Part shown: positions 25,753-34,701 of the stretch, piece by piece
Layout: each line of letters opens with the position of its first letter
Position numbering within the stretch: the stretch's first letter is position 1
Source of the DNA: Rhodobacteraceae bacterium F11138
Lineage (GTDB): Bacteria > Pseudomonadota > Alphaproteobacteria > Rhodobacterales > Rhodobacteraceae
Assembly (NCBI GenBank): GCA_016521575.1
Contig: JAEKDP010000009.1
Span: 1 to 64,000 of the forward strand
Reading direction: 5' to 3'
Length of the DNA stretch: 64,000 nucleotides
Notes under the pieces: generated by a model
Seen by the model: the letters and a program-made list of their open reading frames with translations, nothing else
What the model was told of the DNA's origin: nothing
Database searches by the model: none
Position numbers and translations under genes: made by a program

Positions 25753-26666
25753 GCGGGTCTCCCGAACAGGCCGGCGGGTTTGGCGAAAAGGATCACCGCC
25801 ATCAGGATATAGACCAGCATCGGCGCCAGCACGCGCCCCATCTGACCGGCGGCGGCGGGGTCAAGCACCTCGCGCAGCAGAATGGGGCCAAAGACACCGC
25901 CCAGGGTGTCGACAACGGCAACCAGAATGGCGCCCAGAAACGCCCCCTTGATCGACCCGATGCCGCCGATGACCACAACGACGAATGTCAGGATCAGCAC
26001 GCTTTCCCCCATGCCGGTATCGACCGACAGGATCGGCGCAACCAGCGCACCGGCCAGGCAGGCCAGCACAGCACCCAGGGTGAACACGATGGCAAACAGC
26101 CGGTTGATATCGACCCCAAGCGCCGAAACCGTGGACCGGTTCGTGGCACCCGCCCGCAGCAACATGCCGACGCGCGTGTAGTTCACCATGACGAACAGAC
26201 CCGCCGCCACGGCCAGACCGGCCACGATGATCGCGATCCGGTAAACCGGGTATTTCAACGGCCCCATCAGCGGAACCGACCCGGACAGGATGTCAGGCAT
26301 CGGCACCGACAGCGGCGACGTGCCCCAGATCATCTTGACCGCCTCGTTGGCGATCATCACCAGACCGAAGGTGGCCAGCACCTGATCCAGATGGGACCGG
26401 TCGTATAATCGTCGCATCACCACGAATTCGACGACCAGCCCGACAGCCGCAGCGGCCGGAAGCATCAGCAACAGGCCCAACCAGAAGCTGCCGGTCGCGG
26501 CGGCAAATGTTGCGATCAGATAGGCCCCCACCATGTACAAAACGCCATGGGCCAGGTTGATCACGTCCATGATCCCGAAGACCAGCGTCAAGCCCGCCGC
26601 AATCAGGAACAGCAAAATACCCAACTGCAAGCCGTTCAACAGCTGCAGTACGAACAGGTTCATCAT
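25749..26666 (-). CDS. livH: Branched-chain-amino-acid-type ABC transporter permease (LivH)
   Basis: 305-residue permease with the LivH pattern: NGLQLGILLFLIAAGLTLVFGIMDVINLAHG at the N-terminus and RAGATNRSTVSALGVDINRLF before the second half. GGIGSIKGAFLGAILV matches the ATPase-coupling region. It lies 29 nt after the binding-protein gene. Confidence 0.92.
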   Translation of the reverse strand: MMNLFVLQLLNGLQLGILLFLIAAGLTLVFGIMDVINLAHGVLYMVGAYLIATFAAATGSFWLGLLLMLPAAAAVGLVVEFVVMRRLYDRSHLDQVLATFGLVMIANEAVKMIWGTSPLSVPMPDILSGSVPLMGPLKYPVYRIAIIVAGLAVAAGLFVMVNYTRVGMLLRAGATNRSTVSALGVDINRLFAIVFTLGAVLACLAGALVAPILSVDTGMGESVLILTFVVVVIGGIGSIKGAFLGAILVAVVDTLGGVFGPILLREVLDPAAAGQMGRVLAPMLVYILMAVILFAKPAGLFGRPA

Positions 26667-26695
26667 GCGCGTGATCCTCCTGACCCGTCAGTCGA

Positions 26696-27883
26696 TCACA
26701 TTTCGCACTTGGCGGCGTAGTTATCGACATAATCGTCAAAGATTTTCTCTTTGACCGACGTGCCGTACATGCCGTCCTCGCGCTTTACCGCCTCGACCAG
26801 ATAGAAGTCCTGAACCGGGAAATTGTTGGCGCCAAAGCTGAAATCGCCGCGCGGGCTGTCAAAGTCGGCTTCGTGGATCGCCGCGCGCAGGGCATCGCGA
26901 TCCGTCAGATCACCACCCAGTTTCTTAACCGCGCTGTCGATCAGCTGTGCCGCATCATAGGCCTGCATCGCATAGGTGCCGGGGACCGCATTGTACTTGG
27001 CGATATAGCCGTCAACAAACGTCTTGTTCGCTTCGTTTTCCATATCGGGGGCCCAGTTCGCGCCACCCAGCATCCCGACCGCCGCGTCCTGGGTCGCCGG
27101 CAAAGTCGTTTCGTCCACGGTAAAGGCCGACAGGAACGGGATTTCGGTCAGACCCGCCTGGCTGTACTGCTTGACGAGGTTCACGCCCATGCCGCCAGGC
27201 ATGAAGGTAAAGACCGCATCGGGTTGAAACGCCGCGATCTGAGCCAGTTCCGAGGAAAAATCGAGCTGTCCCAGTTCGGTGAACACCTCACCCGCCGTGG
27301 CCCCGGTATAGGAATGCTTGAACCCCGCCAGACTGTCCTTTCCGGCCTGATAGTTCGGCGCCATCAGAAAGACATTCTGATAGCCTTGGCTTTGGGCATA
27401 TGCGCCCATGACCTCGTGGTTCTGGTCATTCTGATAGGAGGTCGTAAAGAAATTCGGATTGCAGGAGTCACCCGCGAGCGTCGAGGTTCCCGCGTTGGTC
27501 GAGATCAGAATCGTCCCGGTCGACGTCACCGGCTGAACGATCGCCATCAGGATATTGGAAAAGATCGGTCCGACGACGAAATCCACGTTGTCGCGCTGCA
27601 CCAGTTCGCGCGCCTTGTCGGCGGCCAGATCGGGGCGGCCTTCGTCATCCACGATGATGATCTCGGTTTTCATGCCACCGATGTCCCCCAGGCTTTCGGC
27701 AGCCAGCAGGAACCCGTCGCGCGCCTGCTCTCCCAGGGCCGCGGGCGGACCGGACAGCGTATAGACCAGACCGATCTTGAGCACGTCGTCATTGGCAGCG
27801 GCCGGAACATCCTGTGCAAACGCCGGGGCAGTCAAGCCGACGGTCAGCAAGGTAGAGGCAAGTAGTTTGATTTTATGATTCAT
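26696..27883 (-). CDS. ABC transporter substrate-binding protein (LivK/HAAT family)
   Basis: 395 residues starting MNHKIKLLASTLLTVGLTAP, with a signal peptide cleaved after AFA (residue 23). The mature part has KIGLVYTLSGPPAALGEQARDGFLLA and ISTNAGTSTLAGDSCNPNFFTTSYQNDQ, the pattern of peripla_BP_6 receptors. A GGGAG ribosome binding site precedes the ATG. Liv-type receptors beside aromatic catabolic genes often bind aromatic acids instead of branched-chain amino acids; the linked monooxygenase makes that likely here. Confidence 0.9.
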   Translation of the reverse strand: MNHKIKLLASTLLTVGLTAPAFAQDVPAAANDDVLKIGLVYTLSGPPAALGEQARDGFLLAAESLGDIGGMKTEIIIVDDEGRPDLAADKARELVQRDNVDFVVGPIFSNILMAIVQPVTSTGTILISTNAGTSTLAGDSCNPNFFTTSYQNDQNHEVMGAYAQSQGYQNVFLMAPNYQAGKDSLAGFKHSYTGATAGEVFTELGQLDFSSELAQIAAFQPDAVFTFMPGGMGVNLVKQYSQAGLTEIPFLSAFTVDETTLPATQDAAVGMLGGANWAPDMENEANKTFVDGYIAKYNAVPGTYAMQAYDAAQLIDSAVKKLGGDLTDRDALRAAIHEADFDSPRGDFSFGANNFPVQDFYLVEAVKREDGMYGTSVKEKIFDDYVDNYAAKCEM

Positions 27884-28006
27884 TTCTGAACTCCCTGGTT
27901 GAAACACGCGGCTTTTGCCGTCTGTCGGGGCGCAGGCCCGATCGGGCAACCCGCCATCCCCGTATTGAGGAAGATAACATGCTGCGAATGCAAGCACTTA
28001 TTTCCC

Positions 28007-28831
28007 TTATGCGCCGTTTCCGAACACCGTTTGCAGCATGTTGCCATTGGGGTCGGACAGGGCGTCGATCACGTTGAAATGATGACGATCCGGCGCAACA
28101 ACGTCTTGCGTGACACAGCCCAGCCCGTGCCAGATGTTTGACAACAAGGCAGATTGGCGCAGGAATTCCTGACGCTCGCCGCCGCCGACCCATGTGGTCA
28201 GGCGGACATTCTCCAACGGACGTTTCAGGGCCGGGCTGTTTGCTTCGGCGCTGGCCATGTCCAGTTTCAGGGCGGCGTTCCGCTCGGTCCACAGCATCGG
28301 GCGCAGATCGTGCAAGCCCGAGATCGACAGAACATGCACCAGCCGCGAACGGATCTCGTCGGGCAAAGGCGAATCCTCGCACATCATTGCCGTGACCAGA
28401 TGACCGCCGGCGGAATGGCCGCTCAGAACAACCGGGCCATCCACCGCGCCCGCCGCGTGGGCAATCGCGGACCCGACCTGCGCCGTGATATCGCCAATCG
28501 AAACATCGGGGCACAGATCATAGGACGGCATTGCCACCGCCCAGCCTCGCGCCAGCGGCCCCGCAGCGAGATGCGACCAATAGGATTTGTCCAGCGCCAT
28601 CCAGTATCCGCCGTGGACAAAGACAAACAGGCCCTTGGGGTCGGATTCGGGCAGGAACAGGTCATAGCGATTTCGGTCACCATCGCCGTAGGGGATATCA
28701 AGGCGGGCTTGCGCCGTGGCCCGGAAATCGGCTGCGGGTTCGACCCAAGCCGCCGGATAGCCATCGCCACCGGGAATATTGCGCCCGTTCTCATAGGCTG
28801 CGTCCCAGTCCTCCACCGCAAATGCAACCAT
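28007..28831 (-). CDS. Alpha/beta hydrolase, esterase/arylformamidase type
   Basis: 274 residues. It has the HGGYW oxyanion motif (73-77) and the nucleophile elbow GHSAGG (Ser140), with a C-terminal DRHHFNVIDAL His. This HGG(Y/F)W plus GHSAGGHL pattern is that of BD-FAE / kynurenine-formamidase-like hydrolases. I start at 28831 behind GGGGAGTCGAGG rather than 10 codons earlier. It is divergent from marR and lies upstream of the transporter genes on the same strand, so it may head that operon. A role in hydrolysing an N-formyl or ester derivative of an aromatic amine would fit the neighbouring anthranilate genes. Confidence 0.82.
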   Translation of the reverse strand: MVAFAVEDWDAAYENGRNIPGGDGYPAAWVEPAADFRATAQARLDIPYGDGDRNRYDLFLPESDPKGLFVFVHGGYWMALDKSYWSHLAAGPLARGWAVAMPSYDLCPDVSIGDITAQVGSAIAHAAGAVDGPVVLSGHSAGGHLVTAMMCEDSPLPDEIRSRLVHVLSISGLHDLRPMLWTERNAALKLDMASAEANSPALKRPLENVRLTTWVGGGERQEFLRQSALLSNIWHGLGCVTQDVVAPDRHHFNVIDALSDPNGNMLQTVFGNGA

Positions 28832-28875
28832 CCTCGACTCCCCGTTGCTGTGTTTGGGCAAGCTTTGCGCGGGCG

Positions 28876-28920
28876 GAAATATATTTCAAGCTAAAAATTT
28901 TTTTACTTGAAATAGTTTCC
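28876..28920. promoter_or_regulatory. Divergent promoter/operator of the marR operon
   Basis: Contains a perfect 12-bp palindrome GAAATATATTTC (28876-28887), and 9-bp inverted arms TATTTCAAG (28882-28890) and CTTGAAATA (28906-28914). The right copy continues to TACTTGAAATAGTTTCC (28904-28920), a 17-mer repeated exactly at 36371-36387. A plus-strand promoter reads TTGAAA (28907-28912), 17 nt, TAGCCT (28930-28935). The MarR protein encoded 50 bp downstream is the likely ligand-responsive binder. Confidence 0.65.
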
Positions 28921-28972
28921 GGCTCTGCCTAGCCTTTTCGCATTCGACAGCAAAACCGAACCGGAGGAAAGA

Positions 28973-29467
28973 GTGGCACAAAGCAAGACTGGCAATGCTG
29001 CCGCTGTCCGGGATGGTCCGGCCGCGGGATCAAAAGAACGGCTGCGGCTGTGGCTGCGGCTGTTGAAAAGCACGCGCGGCGTAGAAGCGCGGTTGCGCGA
29101 AAATCTGCGGGTCGAATTCAACTCGACATTGCCACGCTTTGACGTGATGGCGGCGCTCGCCCGGTTTGACGACGGATTGAAGATGAGCGCCCTGTCCGGG
29201 GTGTTGCGCGTCTCCAACGGCAACGTCACCGGTATCGTGGATCGCCTGACCCAGGAAGGGCTGGTCGTGCGGATGCAGGTCCCCGGCGATCGCCGCGCCA
29301 TGAAGGTGCGTCTGACGCCCAAAGGCCGCGACGTGTTTGCAGCGCAGGCCGAGGCCCATGAACGATGGATCGACGAAATGCTTGGCGGCTTTAGCGCCGA
29401 AGAAGCACAGTTTTATTCCGACCGCTTCGAAGCGGTCGGCCACCCAGACGAGGAGGACGGTCAATGA
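28973..29467 (+). CDS. MarR family transcriptional regulator
   Basis: 164 residues, GTG start with a strong GGAGGAAAGA ribosome binding site. The winged helix is clear: [30 protein letters not shown] as recognition helix, then [19 protein letters not shown] as the wing. MarR proteins of this type commonly repress CoA-dependent aromatic operons and are released by an aryl-CoA ester. First gene of the hydratase/dehydrogenase/ligase operon; ATGA overlap with the next gene. Confidence 0.9.
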   Translation: MAQSKTGNAAAVRDGPAAGSKERLRLWLRLLKSTRGVEARLRENLRVEFNSTLPRFDVMAALARFDDGLKMSALSGVLRVSNGNVTGIVDRLTQEGLVVRMQVPGDRRAMKVRLTPKGRDVFAAQAEAHERWIDEMLGGFSAEEAQFYSDRFEAVGHPDEEDGQ

Positions 29468-30264
29468 AGGCCGATACGAAATATTTCCTGTGCAGCATCG
29501 AAGACGGCATCGCGACGCTCCGTCTGGATCGGCCGGAACGCAAGAATCCCCTGTCCTTTGACAGCTATGCCGAATTGCGCGACTGGTTTCGCGCGTTGCA
29601 TTATGATGACGATGTAAAAGCGGTGGTGTTTGCCTCCAACGGCGGCAATTTCTCGTCCGGCGGCGATGTGCACGACATCATCGGTCCGCTCACGAAAATG
29701 TCGATGAAGGAACTGCTGGCCTTTACCCGCATGACCGGCGATCTGGTCAAGGCCATGCTGAACTGCGGCAAGCCGATCATCGCGGCCGCGGACGGGGTTT
29801 GTGTGGGGGCCGGCGCAATCATCGCCATGGCTTCGGATTTGCGGGTTGCCACGCCGGAAACCAAATGCGCGTTCCTGTTCACCCGCGTCGGGCTGGCCGG
29901 ATGCGACATGGGGGCCTGTGCGATGCTGCCCCGCATCATCGGTCAGGGCCGTGCGAATGAATTGCTTTACACCGGGCGGGCCATGACGGCGGACGAAGGT
30001 GAACGCTGGGGCTTCTGGAACCGTCTGATCCCGGCCGACCAGCTGGAAACCGAAGCCGTCGCCTGGGCGCGCAAGATCGCGGACGGCCCGAACTTTGGCC
30101 ACATGATGACCAAGACCATGCTGCAGCAGGAATGGTCCATGTCACTGGACCAGGCCATCGAGGCCGAGGCGCAGGCACAGGCCATCTGCATGCAGACCCA
30201 GGATTTCACCCGCGCCTATGACGCCTTTGTCGCCAAGGCCAAACCCGTTTTCGAGGGTGACTGA
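29464..30264 (+). CDS. Enoyl-CoA hydratase/isomerase family protein
   Basis: 266-residue crotonase-fold protein. Oxyanion-hole segments [16 protein letters not shown] (around 57) and [20 protein letters not shown] (around 110) are present. In CoA-dependent anthranilate breakdown such enzymes hydrate or open the dearomatised ring CoA ester; here it is co-transcribed with an acyl-CoA dehydrogenase and an aryl-CoA ligase. The exact step is inferred from context. Confidence 0.88.
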   Translation: MKADTKYFLCSIEDGIATLRLDRPERKNPLSFDSYAELRDWFRALHYDDDVKAVVFASNGGNFSSGGDVHDIIGPLTKMSMKELLAFTRMTGDLVKAMLNCGKPIIAAADGVCVGAGAIIAMASDLRVATPETKCAFLFTRVGLAGCDMGACAMLPRIIGQGRANELLYTGRAMTADEGERWGFWNRLIPADQLETEAVAWARKIADGPNFGHMMTKTMLQQEWSMSLDQAIEAEAQAQAICMQTQDFTRAYDAFVAKAKPVFEGD

Positions 30265-31424
30265 TGGCGGATCAAAGCTATCTTGACTGGCCGTTCCTGA
30301 CCCCGGCCCACAAGGACCACGCCCTGGCGCTGGACAACTGGTCCAGGGGGCTGGGCGATATCGACCACGCCGACACCGATACCGCCTGCCGCGAACTTGT
30401 GGCCAGACTGGGTGCGGATGGCTGGCTGAAACCCACCGCCGTGGACCCGGACGATCCTGCGCCGCTGGACGTGCGCACATTGTGCCTGTCACGCGAAACC
30501 CTGGCCCGGCATGACGGGCTGGCCGATTTCGCCTTTGCCATGCAGGGTCTGGGAACCGGTGCGATTTCGCTGTTCGGCTCGCCCGAACAGCAGGCTGAAT
30601 GGCTGCCCCTGACCCGCTCGGGTCAGGCAATTTCCGCCTTTGCCCTGACCGAACCGCAATCGGGATCCGATGTTGCCAATTCCACCATGACCGCGCGGGA
30701 CGATGGCGACGCATGGGTGTTGGACGGTGAAAAGACCTGGATTTCCAACGGTGGGATCGCGGATGTCTACACACTGATTGCGCGTACCGGCGACGCTCCG
30801 GGTGCGCGCGGGCTGTCGGCCTTTGTGCTGCCCGCGAACACGCCGGGCTTCGAGATTGCCGAACGTCTGGACACCATCGCACCACACCCGCTGGCAACCC
30901 TGCGTTTTACCGGTGCGCGGCTGCCCAAATCGGCGCTGATCGGCGAAACCGGCCAGGGGTTCAAGATCGCCATGTCGGTGCTGGATGTCTTTCGCACCAC
31001 GGTCGCCTCGGCGGCGCTGGGTTTTGCCCGCCGCGCCCTGGACGAAGCCACCGTGCGCGTCACCACCCGTCAGGTGCAAGGCAAACCGCTGGCCGACCTT
31101 CAGATGGTGCAGGCCCATATCGCCGAAATGGCCCTGCGCATCGATGCCGCCGCCTTGCTGATATACCGCGCCGCATGGACCAAGGACAGCGGCGCGCCGC
31201 GTGTCAGCCGCGAAGCCGCGATGGCCAAGCTTTTTGCCACCGACGAGGCCCAGAAAGTCATCGACGCCGCCGTTCAGCTGCACGGCGGAGACGGAGTGCG
31301 CACCGGACAGACGGTCGAACGGCTGTATCGAGAGATACGCGCATTGCGCATCTACGAAGGGGCTTCGGACGTGCAGAAAGTGATTATCGCCCGTCAGACA
31401 CTGGATGCGGCGCAGGCCGGTTGA
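30264..31424 (+). CDS. Acyl-CoA dehydrogenase
   Basis: 386 residues with the ACAD signatures [20 protein letters not shown] (FAD and substrate contact near 130) and [35 protein letters not shown] near the C-terminus, where the YEGAS glutamate is the usual base position. ATG shares a base with the preceding stop. Probably oxidises a ring-derived acyl-CoA in the beta-oxidation-like phase. Confidence 0.9.
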   Translation: MADQSYLDWPFLTPAHKDHALALDNWSRGLGDIDHADTDTACRELVARLGADGWLKPTAVDPDDPAPLDVRTLCLSRETLARHDGLADFAFAMQGLGTGAISLFGSPEQQAEWLPLTRSGQAISAFALTEPQSGSDVANSTMTARDDGDAWVLDGEKTWISNGGIADVYTLIARTGDAPGARGLSAFVLPANTPGFEIAERLDTIAPHPLATLRFTGARLPKSALIGETGQGFKIAMSVLDVFRTTVASAALGFARRALDEATVRVTTRQVQGKPLADLQMVQAHIAEMALRIDAAALLIYRAAWTKDSGAPRVSREAAMAKLFATDEAQKVIDAAVQLHGGDGVRTGQTVERLYREIRALRIYEGASDVQKVIIARQTLDAAQAG

Positions 31425-31468
31425 CGGCCAGACAAAAACGGCTTGGACCGACACAGGGAGAAAAAAAG

Positions 31469-33100
31469 ATGGCACAAGAGACCCTCAAACTCGGCCCTTC
31501 GGCCCATATCGACACCTTTACCCGCGACAATCTGCCGGCGGCGGATCAATGGCCCGACATTCTGCTAAAGGGGTTCGACTATCCCGAGTATCTGAACGTG
31601 GGCGTCGAACTGACCGACGCGATGGTCGACAAGGGGTTTGGCGACAATACCGCGCTGATCGGCAACGGCCGGCGCCGCACCTACAAGGAACTGGCCGACT
31701 GGACCAACCGGTTGGCCCATGTGATGGTCGAAGATCTGGGTGTTGAACCCGGCAACCGTGTACTGATCCGATCCGCCAACAATCCCGCCATGGTCGCGGT
31801 CTGGCTGGCGGCAACCAAGGCGGGCGCGGTTGTCGTGAACTCGATGCCGCTGCTGCGCGCGGGCGAATTGACCGCCATCGTCGACAAGGCCAGAATTCAG
31901 TTTGCCTTTTGCGACACCCGGCTGATGGACGAAATGGCCACCTGCGCCAAGACGTCCGAGTTCCTGGAAAAAGTCGTGGGTTTTGACGGCACATCGAACC
32001 ACGACGCCGAACTGGACCGGCTGGCGCTGGAAAAACCGGTGCATTTCGATGCGGTGCGGACCGGACGCGACGACGTGGCCCTGCTGGGATTCACCTCGGG
32101 CACCACGGGCTCGCCCAAGGCGACGATGCATTTTCACCGCGATATCCTGATTATCGCCGATGGCTATGCCAAGGAAGTTCTGGGCGTCACCCCCGAGGAC
32201 GTCTTCGTCGGCTCGCCGCCCCTGGCCTTTACTTTCGGGCTGGGCGGGCTGGCGGTGTTTCCATTGCGGTTCGGCGCGGCGGCGACGCTGTTGGAAAACG
32301 CATCCCCCCCCAACATGATCGAGATCATACAGAAATACCGCGCAACCGTCAGTTTCACCGCGCCCACCGCCTATCGCGCCATGCTGCGCGCTATGGATGA
32401 AGGCGCGGACCTGTCTTCGCTGCGCGCGGCCGTGTCGGCGGGCGAAACCCTGCCGGCGCCGGTCTATGAGGAATGGATGCAGAAAACCGGCAAACCGATG
32501 CTGGACGGCATCGGCGCGACCGAAATGCTGCATATCTTTGTCACCAACCGGTTTGACGATCACCGCCCTGCCTGCACCGGCAAACCCGTCACCGGCTTTG
32601 AGGCCAAGGTGATCGACGACGACGGCAACGAGGTGCCCCGCGGCACAACCGGCCGGTTGGCCGTACGCGGCCCGATCGGGTGCCGCTACATGGCGGACGA
32701 ACGGCAAAAGAACTATGTGCTGGATGGCTGGAACATCACCGGCGACGCCTTTGTGATGGACAAGGACGGCTATCTGCACTTTGCCGCCCGCAACGATGAC
32801 ATGATTGTCTCGTCGGGCTACAATATCGCGGGCCCCGAGGTCGAAGCCGCACTGTTGTCCCATCCGGCGGTGCTGGAATGTGCTGTTGTCGGCCAGCCTG
32901 ACGAGGACCGCGGCTCGATCGTCGAGGCGCATGTCGTTGTGGCGCGCGACCATGAGCCGGGCGAAAAACTGGTCAAGGCGCTGCAAGAGCATGTAAAAGC
33001 CACGATCGCCCCGTATAAATACCCCCGCTCGGTGAAGTTCATCAAGGCGTTGCCCAAGACCGAGTCAGGCAAGATCCAGCGCTTCCGTCTCAAGGCATAG
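31469..33100 (+). CDS. Aryl-CoA ligase, benzoate/2-aminobenzoate-CoA ligase type
   Basis: 543-residue acyl-adenylate-forming enzyme. The P-loop GFTSGTTGSPKATMHFH is near 210, the adenine motif DGIGATEML near 345, the hinge around VSSGYNIAGPEVE and the catalytic lysine in KTESGKIQRFRLKA at the end. The sequence pattern is that of benzoate-CoA ligase relatives. ATG at 31469 with GGGAG upstream. It would activate the incoming aromatic acid to its CoA ester, the substrate of the fused monooxygenase/reductase at 36429. 2-Aminobenzoate is the best guess. Confidence 0.88.
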   Translation: MAQETLKLGPSAHIDTFTRDNLPAADQWPDILLKGFDYPEYLNVGVELTDAMVDKGFGDNTALIGNGRRRTYKELADWTNRLAHVMVEDLGVEPGNRVLIRSANNPAMVAVWLAATKAGAVVVNSMPLLRAGELTAIVDKARIQFAFCDTRLMDEMATCAKTSEFLEKVVGFDGTSNHDAELDRLALEKPVHFDAVRTGRDDVALLGFTSGTTGSPKATMHFHRDILIIADGYAKEVLGVTPEDVFVGSPPLAFTFGLGGLAVFPLRFGAAATLLENASPPNMIEIIQKYRATVSFTAPTAYRAMLRAMDEGADLSSLRAAVSAGETLPAPVYEEWMQKTGKPMLDGIGATEMLHIFVTNRFDDHRPACTGKPVTGFEAKVIDDDGNEVPRGTTGRLAVRGPIGCRYMADERQKNYVLDGWNITGDAFVMDKDGYLHFAARNDDMIVSSGYNIAGPEVEAALLSHPAVLECAVVGQPDEDRGSIVEAHVVVARDHEPGEKLVKALQEHVKATIAPYKYPRSVKFIKALPKTESGKIQRFRLKA

Positions 33101-33116
33101 GGGGCCGGGTGCTGGG

Positions 33117-34100
33117 TCAGCTTGCGCTTGGGGAGGTTCCGAACCGGGCGCGATAGTCCTGCGAAAACCGGCCAAGGTGAGTAAAACCAACCGAATAGGC
33201 CACCTGCGTCACGCTTTCGCGGTTCTGGCGACGGCTAAGCAGATAACGCGCCGCATCCAGCCGCACATCCCTGAGATACCGCATCGGCGACACGCCATAG
33301 GCCGCCTTGAATCCCAGTTGCAGGGAACGGACGTTCAACCCTGCCTCGCGCGCAATATCCTCGACGCGCAGCGGTTCGCTGATATTGGCATGCACATAGT
33401 CCAGGGCGCGCCGCAGTTCGCGCGACGTCGGAACCTGGGCGGTGCGCCACAACATGTGGCTGATGTTGCTGGGCTGGCTTTCCAGCAACACGGTGGCCAG
33501 TTCACGCTCGGCCCAGGTTTCATTCAGCCCCGCCCCGGTGCGCCACAGGTGGCCGCAGGTGGCCGCGCGGGCCGCCGCAGTGACCTGCCGGAACAATCGC
33601 TGCCCGCCCGCCCGTGTCAGATCGACCCGGGGATCAAACCGCACCGGCCCCTGAAGCGGTGCGCCGGTCAGATCTTCGGCGACGCGCTCCAGGTGGCCGC
33701 GGTTGATCTGCAACAGCAGCTTGCGGCACCCCTCACCCCAGATCATGCGGGTGTCCCGATCCGGGTTAAGGATGGTGGCGGTGTCGGCGCCGGCCTCGAC
33801 GGTTTCGCCCCGGTGCTTGATCCGCGCGCCCCCGGCCAGTGGAAACTGCAACAGGTAGAAACGTTGCAGCTGCCCGGGGTCGATCTCGACCTCCGCACCA
33901 TAGCCCAGCGTGTTCAGCGACACTTCGGCCCCGCCGACATGATCATGGCGGACCCGCAGACGCGAACCGCGCCGGATACCCAACCGATGGTCGCAAAACG
34001 CCCGCCCCACCACCGCCCGCGCTTCGGACAGGTCTTCGGTCCGCAGGATGGAAAATCCGGACAGCAGGGCCTTGGTGGGAACTGGATCGGTCTGAGCCAT
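33117..34100 (-). CDS. AraC family transcriptional regulator
   Basis: 327 residues from MAQTDPVPTKALL. The N-terminal two thirds match the AraC-binding-like domain (LQRFYLLQFPLAGGARIKHRGE). The C-terminal 100 residues are a double helix-turn-helix: LRVEDIAREAGLNVRSLQLGFKAAYGVSPMRYLRDVRLDAARYLL and VTQVAYSVGFTHLGRFSQDYRARFG. Divergent from the cupin/FMO pair at 34253-36189, which it probably activates. An inverted repeat TTTGTG-N7-CACAAA lies at 34109-34127 just upstream of its start. Confidence 0.9.
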   Translation of the reverse strand: MAQTDPVPTKALLSGFSILRTEDLSEARAVVGRAFCDHRLGIRRGSRLRVRHDHVGGAEVSLNTLGYGAEVEIDPGQLQRFYLLQFPLAGGARIKHRGETVEAGADTATILNPDRDTRMIWGEGCRKLLLQINRGHLERVAEDLTGAPLQGPVRFDPRVDLTRAGGQRLFRQVTAAARAATCGHLWRTGAGLNETWAERELATVLLESQPSNISHMLWRTAQVPTSRELRRALDYVHANISEPLRVEDIAREAGLNVRSLQLGFKAAYGVSPMRYLRDVRLDAARYLLSRRQNRESVTQVAYSVGFTHLGRFSQDYRARFGTSPSAS

Positions 34101-34108
34101 CTGTGAAC

Positions 34109-34127
34109 TTTGTGCGAGTGTCACAAA
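34109..34127. promoter_or_regulatory. Inverted repeat upstream of the AraC-family gene
   Basis: TTTGTG (34109-34114) and CACAAA (34122-34127) with a 7-nt spacer, within the 152-bp divergent region between the AraC-family gene and the cupin gene. An AATATTTCAA stretch follows that resembles the MarR-type motif at 28876. Possible binding site for the AraC-type or MarR-type regulator. Confidence 0.35.
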
Positions 34128-34252
34128 TATTTCAACCTTAAAGCTCTGTTCGCCGATTCGGATTCGCAATCTGGATAACGCCCTGCCTGAAACTCTGTCA
34201 GACTGTGTTGGACGGGGCCGTGTGAGTCCCGCAACAACAGGAGAACAGCATC

Positions 34253-34690
34253 ATGCAACCAGGCATTACACAGTCCGAGGGTTCCGTCGACGGTAAGCAA
34301 TGGAACGTCGTCGGTCATACCTATACACCCAAGCTGCATAGCGAAAACGCGATGATCTGGCATGCGGTCATCCCCGATGGCACCTTTGTACCGCCCCATA
34401 TCCATCCGACCCAGGATGAATGGATCGTCATGCTGACCGGGAATCTTGAGATCGAATTCGGCGAGGATCTGCACAAAGCCGGCCCCGGCGATACCGTCAA
34501 GATGCCCATGGGCGTGGCGCATGGCATCTTCAATCGCTCGGGCAAGGAAGCGACCTGTATCTTTGGCGTCGCCCCTTCTCGCAGCCTGTTCGAACTGTTC
34601 GGAAAACTGGACGGTGTCACCGATCCCGAAGAACTGGTGCGCATTTCGGCCCAACACGAAGTCGATTTCCTGCCGCCCCCGGCCGGGTAA
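34253..34690 (+). CDS. Cupin domain protein (paralogue of the cupin at 22854)
   Basis: 145 residues with the same metal-site layout as its paralogue: His49, His51, Glu56 (PPHIHPTQDEW) and His90 (MGVAHGIF). It has an ACAGGAGAACAGC ribosome binding site and is followed after 11 nt by an FMO-type gene. The repeated cupin-plus-flavoprotein pairing suggests that the cupin acts on the monooxygenase product or controls substrate binding. Function not known. Confidence 0.82.
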   Translation: MQPGITQSEGSVDGKQWNVVGHTYTPKLHSENAMIWHAVIPDGTFVPPHIHPTQDEWIVMLTGNLEIEFGEDLHKAGPGDTVKMPMGVAHGIFNRSGKEATCIFGVAPSRSLFELFGKLDGVTDPEELVRISAQHEVDFLPPPAG

Positions 34691-34701
34691 GGAGTCGCAA
34701 C

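Noticed and set aside
31469-33100. Assignment as plain benzoate-CoA ligase of a box pathway
   Set aside because: No boxABC genes in the window; the fused monooxygenase/reductase points to an amino- or hydroxybenzoyl-CoA route instead.
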